Of a stretch of 64,000 nucleotides of DNA, positions 19,857 to 28,960 are shown piece by piece (positions within the stretch are counted from its first letter, which is position 1; each line of letters starts with the position of its first letter). Location of the stretch: NCBI GenBank assembly GCA_903828455.1, contig CAIKMJ010000046.1, positions 1 through 64,000 on the forward strand, in the 5' to 3' direction. The translations under genes and the position numbers were made by a program. Origin of the DNA: an uncultured Acidobacteriia bacterium (GTDB taxonomy: Bacteria; Acidobacteriota; Terriglobia; Bryobacterales; Bryobacteraceae). The notes below the pieces were generated by a model. That model was given only the letters and a program-made list of their open reading frames with translations, did not search any database and was not told where the DNA came from.

Positions 19857-21043
19857 CCGCCGGCGAGAAATCCGGCAAAGCCAGGAAGAAAAGCATTCTG
19901 CTCATCTCCGACTCGTATCCTCCCGTGGTGGGCGGCTCGGAGGTGGAGGCTCAGCGGGTCAGCGCGGGTCTGATCCGGCGCGGTCATCGCGTGCAGGTGC
20001 TGTGCGCGGGCGGCCCCCCGATGCCAGCGTTGTACGACTGGACGGATCCCGAAGGCACTCCGGTCAAAATTCTGACGCGCCGGCTGCGCGGGCGATGGAA
20101 GGATCTGCAGTTTGCCATCCGCGTCGCCTGGCACATCTGGCGCGAAAGAAATCGGTACGACATCGTTTACTTCCTCATGCAGGGGCTGCATCTGGCGCTT
20201 GGTTTGCCGGTCGCGCGCCTCGCGGGACGCCCCACGGTCGTCAAAATTGCGGGCAGCACGGTGATCCCGCTGATGCGGCGTTCGCGGGCCGGACGGGTGG
20301 AACTGGACTGGATGCAGAAGTGGAAGCTGCCCGTGATGGTACTGAACGACGAGATGATTCAGGAAGGCCTCGATGACGGCTTTTCCCGGGAGCAACTGGT
20401 CTGGATGCCCAACCCGGTGGACGTGGATATTTTCCGTCCGGCGTCGGCAACCGAAGCCGCGGAGTGGCGACTAAAACACGGCATCCCGGTCGAAGCACCG
20501 GTGGCGGTTTACGTCGGACGTTTATCGAAGGAAAAGGGCCTGAACGAACTGTTGCGCGGCTTTGCGGTCGCATTGAGGAGCGTGCCGGATGCAATCCTGC
20601 TGCTGGTCGGCGACGGAGCGATGCGGCCGGAACTGGAAGCGCTGTGCGGGGAATTGAACCTCGGCCCTGCGAATATCCGGTTTGTTGGCAGGGTCGCGGT
20701 AAACGAAGTTCCGTGCTGGCTGCGGGCCAGCAATGTCTATATGCTGACGTCGCCGAACGAAGGTTTTTCCTGCGCTCTGCTGGAAGCGATGTCGGCGGGG
20801 CTGGCATCGGTGGTGAGCGCGATTCCGGCGAACCTGCAGCTGATCGACAACGGAATTCACGGTTCCGCGGTGACATGGAACGATGCCGAGGGGATCGGCG
20901 GCGCTCTCGTCCGCCTGCTGGGCGATCCCGATCTGCGCGAGCGCCTGGGGCGCGCCGCGCGGGCACGGGTGTTGGAAAACTACTCGATGGACAAGGTGCT
21001 GGAGCGTTACGAGCAGCTCTTCGCAAGCATGGATCGAGAGTAG
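19853..21043 (+). CDS. Glycosyltransferase family 4 protein
   Basis: A 396-residue GT-B fold retaining glycosyltransferase. The N-terminal acceptor domain starts ILLISDSYPPVVGGSEVEAQ, the typical GT4 GG loop. The donor domain starts near VAVYVGRLSKEKGLNELLRG and contains LTSPNEGFSCALLEAMSAGL with the conserved E-x7-E. It overlaps the methyltransferase-like gene by 4 bp. With gmhA/hldE upstream and an acyltransferase downstream it probably builds a surface polysaccharide; the sugar added cannot be told. Confidence 0.9.
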   Translation: MTAGEKSGKARKKSILLISDSYPPVVGGSEVEAQRVSAGLIRRGHRVQVLCAGGPPMPALYDWTDPEGTPVKILTRRLRGRWKDLQFAIRVAWHIWRERNRYDIVYFLMQGLHLALGLPVARLAGRPTVVKIAGSTVIPLMRRSRAGRVELDWMQKWKLPVMVLNDEMIQEGLDDGFSREQLVWMPNPVDVDIFRPASATEAAEWRLKHGIPVEAPVAVYVGRLSKEKGLNELLRGFAVALRSVPDAILLLVGDGAMRPELEALCGELNLGPANIRFVGRVAVNEVPCWLRASNVYMLTSPNEGFSCALLEAMSAGLASVVSAIPANLQLIDNGIHGSAVTWNDAEGIGGALVRLLGDPDLRERLGRAARARVLENYSMDKVLERYEQLFASMDRE

Positions 21044-21084
21044 GCTCGGCAGTAATCACCGCGCCGAACAGGTTGGATTGCCGG

Positions 21085-21090
21085 TAGAAT
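21085..21090 (+). promoter_or_regulatory. -10 box of acyltransferase gene
   Basis: TAGAAT ends 6 nt before the TTG start at 21097; no -35 or Shine-Dalgarno sequence seen. Confidence 0.35.
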
Positions 21091-21096
21091 GAGAAC

Positions 21097-21687
21097 TTGA
21101 AAGCGCTGCTGAAGGGTCTCCTCCACGCGATTTTTCTCCTGTCGGCCTTTCCCTGCGCTCTGACGTCGGGGTTCGGACGGTGGGAATCCATCTACCTGCT
21201 CTGGGCACAGTTCGCGGCGGCCATCCCGGGGCTGCCGGGCGACTATTTCCGCATCGCATACTATCGGCTGACTCTGGCCAGCTGCGCGCTCGAAAGCCGG
21301 ATCCAGTTTGGATCTTTTTTTGCGCATCCGCAGGCGCGCGTGGGGCGGGGAGTTTACATCGGCAGCTATTGCGTTCTGGGCCGGGCGTCGATCGGGGACC
21401 GGACGCAGATCGCCTCGGCTGTACAGATTCTGAGTGGCGGCAGGCAGCACGGGCGGGACGCGGAAGGGCGCATTCTGGGATCTGAACAGGGTGTATTTGA
21501 GACGGTGGCCATTGGCGCGGACTGCTGGATCGGGGCGGGTGCAATCGTCATGGCCGACGTAGGCGCAGGCACGACCATCGGAGCCGGCTCGGTTGTCACC
21601 AGACCGGTTCCGCCGAATTCGGTTGCCGTGGGGAGTCCGGCGAAGGTGATCCGAAGTCAGGCGGCCGGAGTTTCCGCGGAAGTCTGA
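21097..21687 (+). CDS. Hexapeptide-repeat acyltransferase (LbH fold)
   Basis: A 196-residue left-handed beta-helix acyltransferase of the WcaF/serine-acetyltransferase-like group. Hexapeptide turns are visible from ARVGRGVYIGSYCVLG through IGADCWIGAGAIVMADVGAG to GSVVTRPVPPNSVAVGSPAK, the standard C-terminal signature. Start is TTG; the ATG 8 nt earlier leads immediately to a stop. Such enzymes acetylate sugars of exopolysaccharides. Its 3' end overlaps the convergent GT2 gene by 31 bp. Confidence 0.85.
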   Translation: MKALLKGLLHAIFLLSAFPCALTSGFGRWESIYLLWAQFAAAIPGLPGDYFRIAYYRLTLASCALESRIQFGSFFAHPQARVGRGVYIGSYCVLGRASIGDRTQIASAVQILSGGRQHGRDAEGRILGSEQGVFETVAIGADCWIGAGAIVMADVGAGTTIGAGSVVTRPVPPNSVAVGSPAKVIRSQAAGVSAEV

Positions 21688-22820
21688 ACGCGCGTCTGCT
21701 TCCAGAGCCGTGTGGGCGGCACGAAAAAGACGGCGACCGAACAAAGCGCGGCAACATTGAGGACGAAAAAAGTCTGGGCCGGCGAGGTGAGCCGGCGAAT
21801 ACGCCACCCGGGCGGGACAGAACCGTTGGCTACGGAGAGGATCATCCAGAATCCGGCGGCAATCAGCAGACCAGCGCGCAGCCGTGAGTGCGGCGGCAGG
21901 GCGATCGTCGCGATCAGGAAGAGGAGCAGCAGCCAGGGCAGCGTCAGTCTCGTGAGTTTGTGCGAGAGAAAGTGAAACCGCATACGATTCCGGGCGGTGA
22001 ACAGTTCCGGGAAACGGGCGTGGACCTGCCACAGGCCGGCCAGGGTGCGAAAACGGCGCTGGAACTCCGTACCCGGCACGGCCGGGTAATCGTACGCAAT
22101 AGCCGCGGGATCGAAGATCACCCGGTACCCCCGGAAGAATGCGCGCAGAGGCATGACCGCGTCATCGGTGAGCGTGTCGGGAGGCAGCGGCGCGGTGAGA
22201 GAACGGCGCATCGCGTAAATGCACCCGGTGGTATTGAACAGCGAGTCAATCTCGGAATGGCGTTTCCGCGCCCAGATCTCGTAGCGCCAGTAAAGGTCCA
22301 TGTCGGCCTGTTCACCGTTGTCGCCACGCCGCAGGACCATCTCTCCGGTGACGGCGCCGACGGCCGGATCGGCGAAATTCGCGACCAGGTGGCGCAGACA
22401 ACTGCGCTCCAGCGGCTGGCGCACGTCGGTAAAGAAGATGACTTCACCTGTGGCCGCCGCCAGCCCGTGATTCAGGGCCGCCGCTTTACCGCCACGGGGC
22501 ACGACCAGGAGCCGCACGCGCTGATCCGCGAATTCCGCAACGATTTCTTCCGTGCGGTCGGTGGAACCGTCCGAGACGACAATAATGTCCATCAGATGCG
22601 CGGGGTAGTCGAGTCCGAGTAAAGTATCCAGCTTCTGCCGGATCATCGATTCGCCGTTATGAACTGCCATCACCACGGTAACCGTGGTCTGGAACGCCAG
22701 GTCCTTGGCCGCGGGGCCGCGCGTTCGCCGGCGCCGGCGAGTCAGCAGCCACGGATAGCCGGCGAGGGTATAGACGATCCCGGCGGCTGAACCGATCAGG
22801 AGCATGTAAGAGAAGTCCAT
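21657..22820 (-). CDS. Membrane glycosyltransferase family 2
   Basis: A 387-residue inverting glycosyltransferase with a single N-terminal membrane segment (LLIGSAAGIVYTLAGYPWLL) and two or three C-terminal ones (LTLPWLLLLFLIATIAL, LLIAAGFWMILSV). The catalytic domain has TVVMAVHNGES, VVSDGSTDRTEEIV and a conserved Asp in EVIFFTDVRQ, with RRFRTLAGLWQV as the QxxRW-like region. It is the last gene of a three-gene unit and its ATG overlaps the previous stop by one base (TGATG). Confidence 0.88.
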   Translation of the reverse strand: MDFSYMLLIGSAAGIVYTLAGYPWLLTRRRRRTRGPAAKDLAFQTTVTVVMAVHNGESMIRQKLDTLLGLDYPAHLMDIIVVSDGSTDRTEEIVAEFADQRVRLLVVPRGGKAAALNHGLAAATGEVIFFTDVRQPLERSCLRHLVANFADPAVGAVTGEMVLRRGDNGEQADMDLYWRYEIWARKRHSEIDSLFNTTGCIYAMRRSLTAPLPPDTLTDDAVMPLRAFFRGYRVIFDPAAIAYDYPAVPGTEFQRRFRTLAGLWQVHARFPELFTARNRMRFHFLSHKLTRLTLPWLLLLFLIATIALPPHSRLRAGLLIAAGFWMILSVANGSVPPGWRIRRLTSPAQTFFVLNVAALCSVAVFFVPPTRLWKQTRVQTSAETPAA

Positions 22821-24112
22821 CAGGGCGCAACTCCGCTGCGCCGGCCCGGAGACGGCAGGAAACTGTCGAGAATGATTTCAGCGTCCAGCCAGACGCACCC
22901 TTCCTTGACGTAAAAAAGATCGTATTCGATCTGGCGGCACTCGTCCGGCAACCGAACGTCGGACGGCGTGTGCAACCTCGCCCAGCCAAGTATGCCCGGC
23001 TTTACCGAAAACCGGTGAGAATAAAACGGCATGACGTCGGTCAGCCAGGCAGCGAACTCCGCACGCACGGGTCGCGGACCCACCAATGCCATGTCGCCGC
23101 GCACCACGTTGAGCAACTGAGGGAGGTTTGTCAGGCGCAGACGGTTTAAGATCCGGCCAACGCCGGTCACTGTTCCCGTCCCGTCCAACCGCGTCGTCCG
23201 AAAGCGCAAAAGGCGGAACGGTATGTACTGAAAGCCGGCACAAACGGAGCCTTCGAGGACCGGCCCGGGTCCACCGAACAGACGCACCGCGAGGGCAGCG
23301 AACAGCATGACCGGAGCCAAAACCACCAGCAACGTGATTCCCACAAGATCGGTGTATACGGACTGAACCGCGATTGTCCGGCTGTCACCGCGCAACGCCG
23401 AAGAGAGGAGCAGTTCCACAGGCCGCAGCCCCTCGCAGCACACGCGGTGAAAAAAGCGCTCGTAAACAGCGGGGGATTCTTCCACTTCAATACCCTTGAG
23501 CCGGCATGCGAGCAGCGCTGAGGGAGATACCTGCCGCTCCCACTCTTTCATACTTACCACGATATTCGTCGGCTGGTGCCGGCTGAGTACTTCCTCGAAA
23601 CGGCTCAAATCGCCGAGGTGGGCGGCACCCGCCGGCAAGGCCGCGGGTTGTCCTGTAATCACGCCGACCAGGGAACCGCGGAACATGCGGAAAATTTTGT
23701 CGGCAACGGAATCGAACCCGACCAGCAGGAAGCGTTTTCGCGAGCGCTCACGGTCCGCCGCGAACTGAACGTGGAGGGTCACCAGTGCCGCCGAAACCAC
23801 CCCGCCGGCAGCAACCAGGAAAGGTGTGCGCCGAACCAGGAAGGCGTACGTGAGGATCGCATGCAACAGAAGGTTGATGCCGGTTCCGAGCGAGAATCTT
23901 TCGATAAAGGCCACCCACCAGGTGGCCGATTCCTGGACCGGATCGTTTCGCAGTTCGGTCGCCGCCCAGAAGGCCAGGATGGAGGCTCCGGAAGTGAGCA
24001 GCATTTCGCTGGATGTGAGGCCCCCGGCGAAAAAATTGTTATAAACGACCAGGGCGGCGGCAAATCCCGCTGAGATCAGCAGAAAATTGATGAGACTGTC
24101 ACGCACGCGCAT
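22820..24112 (-). CDS. Sugar transferase homologue (WcaJ/WbaP type) with degenerate active site
   Basis: A 430-residue membrane protein built like polyprenyl glycosylphosphotransferases: several N-terminal membrane segments, a CoA-binding-like middle domain (KRFLLVGFDSVADKIFRMFR) and a C-terminal transferase domain with LVVLAPVMLFAALAVRLFGG and VRGDMALVGPRPVR. Active enzymes have DELPQ, whose Asp-Glu pair is catalytic; here the segment reads RLTNLPQ. The upstream Lys-Phe-Arg-(Ser/Thr)-Met motif is LLRFRTT. The usual KRxxD start of the domain is YTDLVG. It may therefore be inactive or have changed function. It overlaps both neighbours by one base. Confidence 0.82.
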   Translation of the reverse strand: MRVRDSLINFLLISAGFAAALVVYNNFFAGGLTSSEMLLTSGASILAFWAATELRNDPVQESATWWVAFIERFSLGTGINLLLHAILTYAFLVRRTPFLVAAGGVVSAALVTLHVQFAADRERSRKRFLLVGFDSVADKIFRMFRGSLVGVITGQPAALPAGAAHLGDLSRFEEVLSRHQPTNIVVSMKEWERQVSPSALLACRLKGIEVEESPAVYERFFHRVCCEGLRPVELLLSSALRGDSRTIAVQSVYTDLVGITLLVVLAPVMLFAALAVRLFGGPGPVLEGSVCAGFQYIPFRLLRFRTTRLDGTGTVTGVGRILNRLRLTNLPQLLNVVRGDMALVGPRPVRAEFAAWLTDVMPFYSHRFSVKPGILGWARLHTPSDVRLPDECRQIEYDLFYVKEGCVWLDAEIILDSFLPSPGRRSGVAP

Positions 24113-25512
24113 TATGAAACAGCGGGCTGCTTCCAGTCCTGGCAGCGCTGCTGAAAAGTCTGGCTGAGGATGGAAGCCAGAAGCTGGAGGTCAGGCGTAC
24201 CGATGCCGGCCTGGCCGTCTCCTTCCACCTCGATGGATTCGGCTTCGCCCAACTCAACCGCAAACGACCAGGAGGGCCTGCGCGCAGCGGCGAGGACTTC
24301 GTCGTGAATTCCGTTCGGGCTCTTCGATTTGAGCCGAATCCAGTTCCATTCGCGCGCGGCCGCCACAACGTGCCGCCACCACTCTTCCCGAGTGCCGGCG
24401 CGACCCAGTGCCTGAGCCAGTTGCTCCATGCGTGCTTTGTCGGAAAGGGCTTTCCGGAAATCTCCGCGAAACAATAAATTCACTGCAGCCTTAAATTCAG
24501 CGTACCGCAATTGGTGAATACCCGCGACTACAGCCAAAATTAATCCGGCTGTTACCGCCCACCGCATAGCATCGCCGGCGCCCGGCCAGCTGATTAATAT
24601 GCCCGCGCCACCACCGAGGATGCCGACCGCATACAGGGTCAGGGCGCCGCGCCTGACCGTGAGTCCGCGGTCCAGCAGGCGGTGGTGGATATGCCCTCGG
24701 TCGGCCGAAAATATACCCTGCCCCTTGAGACTACGGCGCACGATCGACAGGCCAAGATCGAGCATCGGCAGACCCAGGGCGAGGAACGGCAGGGCTACGC
24801 CAACAGGCGTCACGTTGTCACCCGTCCAGACAATCCCGAAGCACCCGAGAAGAAAACCCAGCAGCAACGCCCCGGAATCCCCTAAGAAGACCGTTGCCGG
24901 ATTGAAATTAAAGAAAAGGAACCCGAGCAGCGCGCCCGCCAGCGGCAGCACAGTAAAGGCCAGCGACCAGTCGCTGGTCATCCACGCGGCGCCGAAGAAG
25001 GACAGCGTAGCGCAGAAAGCAATCCCGCCACACAAGCCGTCCAGACCGTCGATCAGGTTCAGAGCATTGGTGGTGAGGAGCAGCCAGAAGACGGTGGCCG
25101 GAAGGCTGATCCACACAGGGAGTTCGATGCCGCCCAACCGGTCAATGCTGAGTCCGCTGTTGTAAGCGACGACGGCGGCCACAATCTGACCGAGCAGTTT
25201 GATTACCGGCTTGAGGTTGAGGAAATCGTCGATCAGGCCGACAAGAAAAATGACCAGGGCACCCGACAGAATCGTCTGCAGCCAGTGGACCGGAAATACC
25301 GAACCGGTTCCACGCAGAGTCGTAAGGGCGACGACGTAAGCAATGGCAATCGGGATTCCGCCCACGCGGGGGATCGGATAGGCATGGACTTTGCGCCGGC
25401 CCGGACGATCGACGACGTTGTACGAGCGAAAAATATCCCGTATGATCGGCGCGAGAACGAACGAAACGATGAAGGCTCTCAGACAAGCCCACATCAATGT
25501 GGTCAGGTCCAT
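24112..25512 (-). CDS. MraY/WecA-family undecaprenyl-phosphate sugar-1-phosphate transferase
   Basis: A 466-residue polytopic membrane enzyme that starts glycan assembly by moving a HexNAc-1-phosphate from its UDP-sugar to undecaprenyl phosphate. Signature motifs: LVGLIDDFLNLKP, ALNLIDGLDGLCGG, VFLGDSGALLLGFLLG and DRGHIHHRLLDRG. About ten membrane helices end near residue 320. The remaining 145 residues form a soluble extension absent from plain WecA, of unknown role. It heads a unit with the degenerate sugar transferase and a GT2, all joined by one-base overlaps. It may supply the priming activity that the degenerate transferase lacks. Confidence 0.9.
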   Translation of the reverse strand: MDLTTLMWACLRAFIVSFVLAPIIRDIFRSYNVVDRPGRRKVHAYPIPRVGGIPIAIAYVVALTTLRGTGSVFPVHWLQTILSGALVIFLVGLIDDFLNLKPVIKLLGQIVAAVVAYNSGLSIDRLGGIELPVWISLPATVFWLLLTTNALNLIDGLDGLCGGIAFCATLSFFGAAWMTSDWSLAFTVLPLAGALLGFLFFNFNPATVFLGDSGALLLGFLLGCFGIVWTGDNVTPVGVALPFLALGLPMLDLGLSIVRRSLKGQGIFSADRGHIHHRLLDRGLTVRRGALTLYAVGILGGGAGILISWPGAGDAMRWAVTAGLILAVVAGIHQLRYAEFKAAVNLLFRGDFRKALSDKARMEQLAQALGRAGTREEWWRHVVAAAREWNWIRLKSKSPNGIHDEVLAAARRPSWSFAVELGEAESIEVEGDGQAGIGTPDLQLLASILSQTFQQRCQDWKQPAVS

Positions 25513-25564
25513 GACTGCTTAATGGGGCCCATTGGGATACCCGGTCCGGTCTTCGGGCGGCCCT

Positions 25565-25861
25565 TTACTGGCCGCTCCGGACGTGCCAGACCTGCCGGAT
25601 ACGAGCCAGCGTTTCGCGATCGAGCGCGTGTTCCACCCCGATTGTCACGGCCGCGCCTCTGCGGTCGCGAACCTCCCCCAGATACATGGTTTTCAGACCG
25701 CTCACCTCCACCAGATCGCCGGCTTTCACATCGGAAGCTGCGGCGGCTGCGTCCAGATCGATCCTCAATGACAGGCCTTCGAGGCCTTGCAGGAGTGCCG
25801 CATGAGAGCAGCCGTCAGGCAATCGGCGAACCGTAACCTGTTGATTCTGATCTTCCGACAC
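25565..25861 (-). CDS. Small PilZ-like protein
   Basis: A 98-residue protein read from a GTG at 25861 (VSEDQNQQVTVRRLPDGCSH). The core LRIDLDAAA...VKAGDLVEVSGLKTMYLGEV then VTIGVEHALDRETLARIRQV follows the pattern of the short PilZ-fold proteins common in Acidobacteria, although the canonical RxxxR and D/NxSxxG c-di-GMP motifs are incomplete. A role in regulating exopolysaccharide synthesis next door is conceivable but unproven. The longer open frame upstream is antisense to the next gene and not real. TATACT lies 10 nt before the GTG. Confidence 0.6.
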   Translation of the reverse strand: MSEDQNQQVTVRRLPDGCSHAALLQGLEGLSLRIDLDAAAAASDVKAGDLVEVSGLKTMYLGEVRDRRGAAVTIGVEHALDRETLARIRQVWHVRSGQ

Positions 25862-25871
25862 GCTGGAATTG

Positions 25872-25877
25872 AGTATA
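25872..25877 (-). promoter_or_regulatory. -10 box of PilZ-like gene
   Basis: TATACT on the minus strand ends 10 nt before the GTG start; no Shine-Dalgarno sequence lies between. The predicted 5' leader is 2-4 nt. Confidence 0.45.
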
Positions 25878-26023
25878 GCATCGATCGCCAGAGGGCCCGT
25901 TCGCAAATATCGCGCGGATGACCGGCATCGGCATCCGTCGACGCCACCCCACGAAACACTGACCGCGCGCCACACCCTGCGCATTGCGGGCAGGCCCGGG
26001 GCATAATATGCTGAACTTTCCCC

Positions 26024-27631
26024 ATGGCAAAGATTCCGAAGCAAAAAGAAGTGGCACGGCAGGATGGCGCGAGGGCCGATCCGGCTGCAATCACGCCCGG
26101 CCTCCGGCAATATCTTTTCGCCACAACGGGAATTTGCGGTGCGGCCGTTCTGATCATTGAGATTCTCGGCGCGAAGATGCTGGCGCCGTACGTGGGCACG
26201 TCGCATTTTGTCTGGACCGCGCAAATTGCCGTTACGCTGATCGCACTGGCGGCTGGCTACGCCTTCGGCGGCTGGGTGGCGGACCGTTCCTCGCAGCTTC
26301 GCTATCTCTACACCTCGCTGCTTGTCGCTGCGCTCTGGATGTGCGGCGCCGCGTGGGCCTGCGAGCCGGTCGCGTTCGCGTGCCTGCATTTCCGGCTCGC
26401 ACTGGGCTCTTTGCTGGCGTCGATGACGCTCTTCTTTGTGCCGCTGGCCCTGCTGGCCACGGTGGGACCGTTGTGTATCCGGCGGCTGACCAGTTCCATG
26501 GAAACGATGGGCCGGAGCGTAGGCACGCTGAGCGCTGTCAGCACTTTGGGTAGCGTTGCCGGAACCGTGCTCATTGCCTACGTTATGATCCCGTTCCTTC
26601 CCAATTCGTGGACACTCTATCTGACCGCAAGCTGTCTGGCTGCGCTGGGCGCCGGGTACTTCGCGATCTGGGAGCCCAGGCAGAAGGCGATAGCAGCCGC
26701 AGGGGTCGGAAGCATCGTCCTGCTGATCGCCGCCGGAGCCAAGCAACAGCCCTTCGCCAACATTCGCGGGCTGACGGAAATTTATCGCGCCAACTCAAGT
26801 TTTGGCCTGATTCAGGTTGTGGACGCGGGAAGCCCGCGGCGCCTCCGCTATCTGGTGAACGATCTGCTTGTGCAAAACGTTTACGATCCGGCCCGGCACC
26901 GGGGCGCGGCCACATTCAGTTTTGTGGAAAACGTACTCACTCACGCTTACAGCCAGAGTGAATTGCGCGATGTTCTGTGCATCGGAATGGGCGCCGGAGT
27001 GACTCCGATGCGGCTTGCGGAAGAGGGCGTGCGGGTTGACGTCGTCGATATTAATCCGGCGATGGTAACGGTAGCGGAACGCTTTTTCGATTTTCGGGCC
27101 GACCGAGTCCGCGTGGAAATTGGCGACGGCCGCTATTTTCTCCACGAAAACGCGAAGAAGTACGACGCCGTGATTCTCGACGCGTTTCTCGGCGAATCGG
27201 CCCCGTCACACCTGATGACCAGGGAATCGTTTCAGGCCGTACAGAGCCGGTTGCGCCCGAACGGGGTTGTTTTCGTCAACTCATGGGGCGAACTCGCCGA
27301 AGGCAAGGACTACGTACCGGCATCGCTGTATAAGACGCTGAAATCCGTATTCCGCAACGTGCGGCTGCATGTATCGCCAGGCGCTGCTTTTTTCGTCGCT
27401 TCCGACCAGCCCAACCTGCGCATGTGGCGTCAGCCCGATCCCGAGGCAATACCGGAAGACCTGCGGGAAGAGACGCAGAGTGCAGTTCAGACGATATCGA
27501 TGCCCGACCCCGGGCACGGAGACATCCTGACGGACGACTACAATCCCGTCGATTACCGGGATGCCGCCTACCGCGAGGATTTGCGGCGCAGAATGCTCCA
27601 TTACATCTGCGGATACTGCGTGGTCGATTGA
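26024..27631 (+). CDS. Membrane-fused spermidine-synthase-like protein
   Basis: A 535-residue protein. The first 220 residues form six or seven membrane helices (TGICGAAVLIIEILGAKMLA, then AQIAVTLIALAAGYAFGGW), and the C-terminal 270 residues form a spermidine-synthase-type Rossmann domain with LCIGMGAGVTPMRLAEEG, VDVVDINPAMV and VILDAFLGESAPSH. Fusions of this kind are widespread but few have a proven function. They may make polyamines at the membrane or transfer aminopropyl or methyl groups to something else. CATAAT lies about 16 nt upstream of the ATG. Confidence 0.85.
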   Translation: MAKIPKQKEVARQDGARADPAAITPGLRQYLFATTGICGAAVLIIEILGAKMLAPYVGTSHFVWTAQIAVTLIALAAGYAFGGWVADRSSQLRYLYTSLLVAALWMCGAAWACEPVAFACLHFRLALGSLLASMTLFFVPLALLATVGPLCIRRLTSSMETMGRSVGTLSAVSTLGSVAGTVLIAYVMIPFLPNSWTLYLTASCLAALGAGYFAIWEPRQKAIAAAGVGSIVLLIAAGAKQQPFANIRGLTEIYRANSSFGLIQVVDAGSPRRLRYLVNDLLVQNVYDPARHRGAATFSFVENVLTHAYSQSELRDVLCIGMGAGVTPMRLAEEGVRVDVVDINPAMVTVAERFFDFRADRVRVEIGDGRYFLHENAKKYDAVILDAFLGESAPSHLMTRESFQAVQSRLRPNGVVFVNSWGELAEGKDYVPASLYKTLKSVFRNVRLHVSPGAAFFVASDQPNLRMWRQPDPEAIPEDLREETQSAVQTISMPDPGHGDILTDDYNPVDYRDAAYREDLRRRMLHYICGYCVVD

Positions 27632-27638
27632 GGCGACA

Positions 27639-28796
27639 CTAATCGTGCCGCGCCTTTACCCGAATCCGCCGGGTGAAGCGTTCGGCCCTCATCACGCGCA
27701 GTCCGCCCCCGATCAGCAGGGCCATGAGGGGATCGGTGACCTCCGGCGTCCTGCCGGGCAACCACACCTGTACCGCTTCAATGGCAGCAAGCACCGCCGC
27801 AACGGCAGCAGCCGCGACGAACCAGCGCAAACCCGCGGCGCGGATCATCCAGATTGCCGTTCCGTAATAAAAAGTCTTCTCGAGCAAAATGTACATGCCC
27901 GCCTGCCAGTTCATGCTCAGCAGGGGTTCAAACGGAATCCAGATAAAATTCTGCGGGCTGGAAGTGGCGAAATAAAACGGCGCCAGTCCGCGGATCAGTA
28001 TCAGCGCGAGGAAGCCGAGCGCCCACCACTTCTCCCGACCGGGTACTCTGCCAATCGAGAAGTAGAGAAGGAAGCCGGCGATGGCCGCGAGGAAGTCGGC
28101 GGGCGCGGGATGGCGGTCGATGATAACGAACTGGGCTGGCAGCACGAGCAGGAGCAAGATCCCCAGACAGAAATCCGCCGATCGCACGCCGGCAGCATGA
28201 AACAGTCTGCCCGTGACAAGCCATGCGACAACCGCTGAGAGAAACGGGATCGGCGGGAGCCACGGCCCCTGGACAAACAAGGTAGCCTGGTGCAAAAGTG
28301 CTGGCAATGACGTAATCGGAAACAAGGGAAACAGCAAAGAAGCAGCGCGGCAGAAGAGCAACGCGAGCGCGACGCGGTCCACGGCCTTCCATTTCCCCAA
28401 CACCTCCAGTTTCGGCCGCGCGAGCCGTTCGAAGAGGCGTCCGCAAAAAACTCCGGCGCCCGCGCCGAGAGTATTGTTGACCAGATCAACCGCGCTGCAT
28501 ACGCGGCCTGGCGTAAAGAGCTGAGTCATCTCAATGGCCGCCGAGAGCAGCAACCCCATGAAGACCGGGCCTGCGAACCGGTGCCTGCGGAAACTCAGAT
28601 AGCCAGCCATGCCGAGCGGAATGTAGAGCGCTACATTGACGCAAAAGTCGGCAATATCGCGGCGTGAGAACTCCAGGTTCCAGGAATGCAGCAGAATCCA
28701 CAGGGGATTGGCCGGAAGTTCGCGAAATGCGAAGTGCCACGGATAGAGAGAGCCGTAAACGATGAAAAATATGACGGCGATCAGAATCTGCGTCAG
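27639..28796 (-). CDS. VanZ-family membrane protein, non-ATG start
   Basis: A polytopic membrane protein of the VanZ family. Starting at the first ATG (28610) would remove the family's N-terminus. The frame continues upstream through YGSLYPWHFAFRELP and NLEFSRRDIADFCVNVALY to IPLG, exactly the conserved opening of VanZ domains, and is closed by a TAG at 28818-28816. The only plausible starts are CTG at 28796 (preceded by AGGGA) or ATT nine nt later. With CTG the product is 385 residues. About ten hydrophobic helices follow, including a second VanZ-like half ending near IEAVQVWLPGRTPEVTDPL. VanZ proteins affect glycopeptide sensitivity; here the role is unknown. Confidence 0.75.
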   Translation of the reverse strand: MTQILIAVIFFIVYGSLYPWHFAFRELPANPLWILLHSWNLEFSRRDIADFCVNVALYIPLGMAGYLSFRRHRFAGPVFMGLLLSAAIEMTQLFTPGRVCSAVDLVNNTLGAGAGVFCGRLFERLARPKLEVLGKWKAVDRVALALLFCRAASLLFPLFPITSLPALLHQATLFVQGPWLPPIPFLSAVVAWLVTGRLFHAAGVRSADFCLGILLLLVLPAQFVIIDRHPAPADFLAAIAGFLLYFSIGRVPGREKWWALGFLALILIRGLAPFYFATSSPQNFIWIPFEPLLSMNWQAGMYILLEKTFYYGTAIWMIRAAGLRWFVAAAAVAAVLAAIEAVQVWLPGRTPEVTDPLMALLIGGGLRVMRAERFTRRIRVKARHD

Positions 28797-28960
28797 ATGG
28801 CGTTCCCTGTATCCACTCTAACTGCTCACCCTTTCGCCACAAAAACCGCCGCCGGAGTGAAAGCCATTGCCGGCCGGGCGCGACAGACCACCGTTCGTTA
28901 TTCTCGTGTATTGATTTGTTGGAGCTCACTCGATCAAAAGATTCTCAGCGGGCAGGGCCG

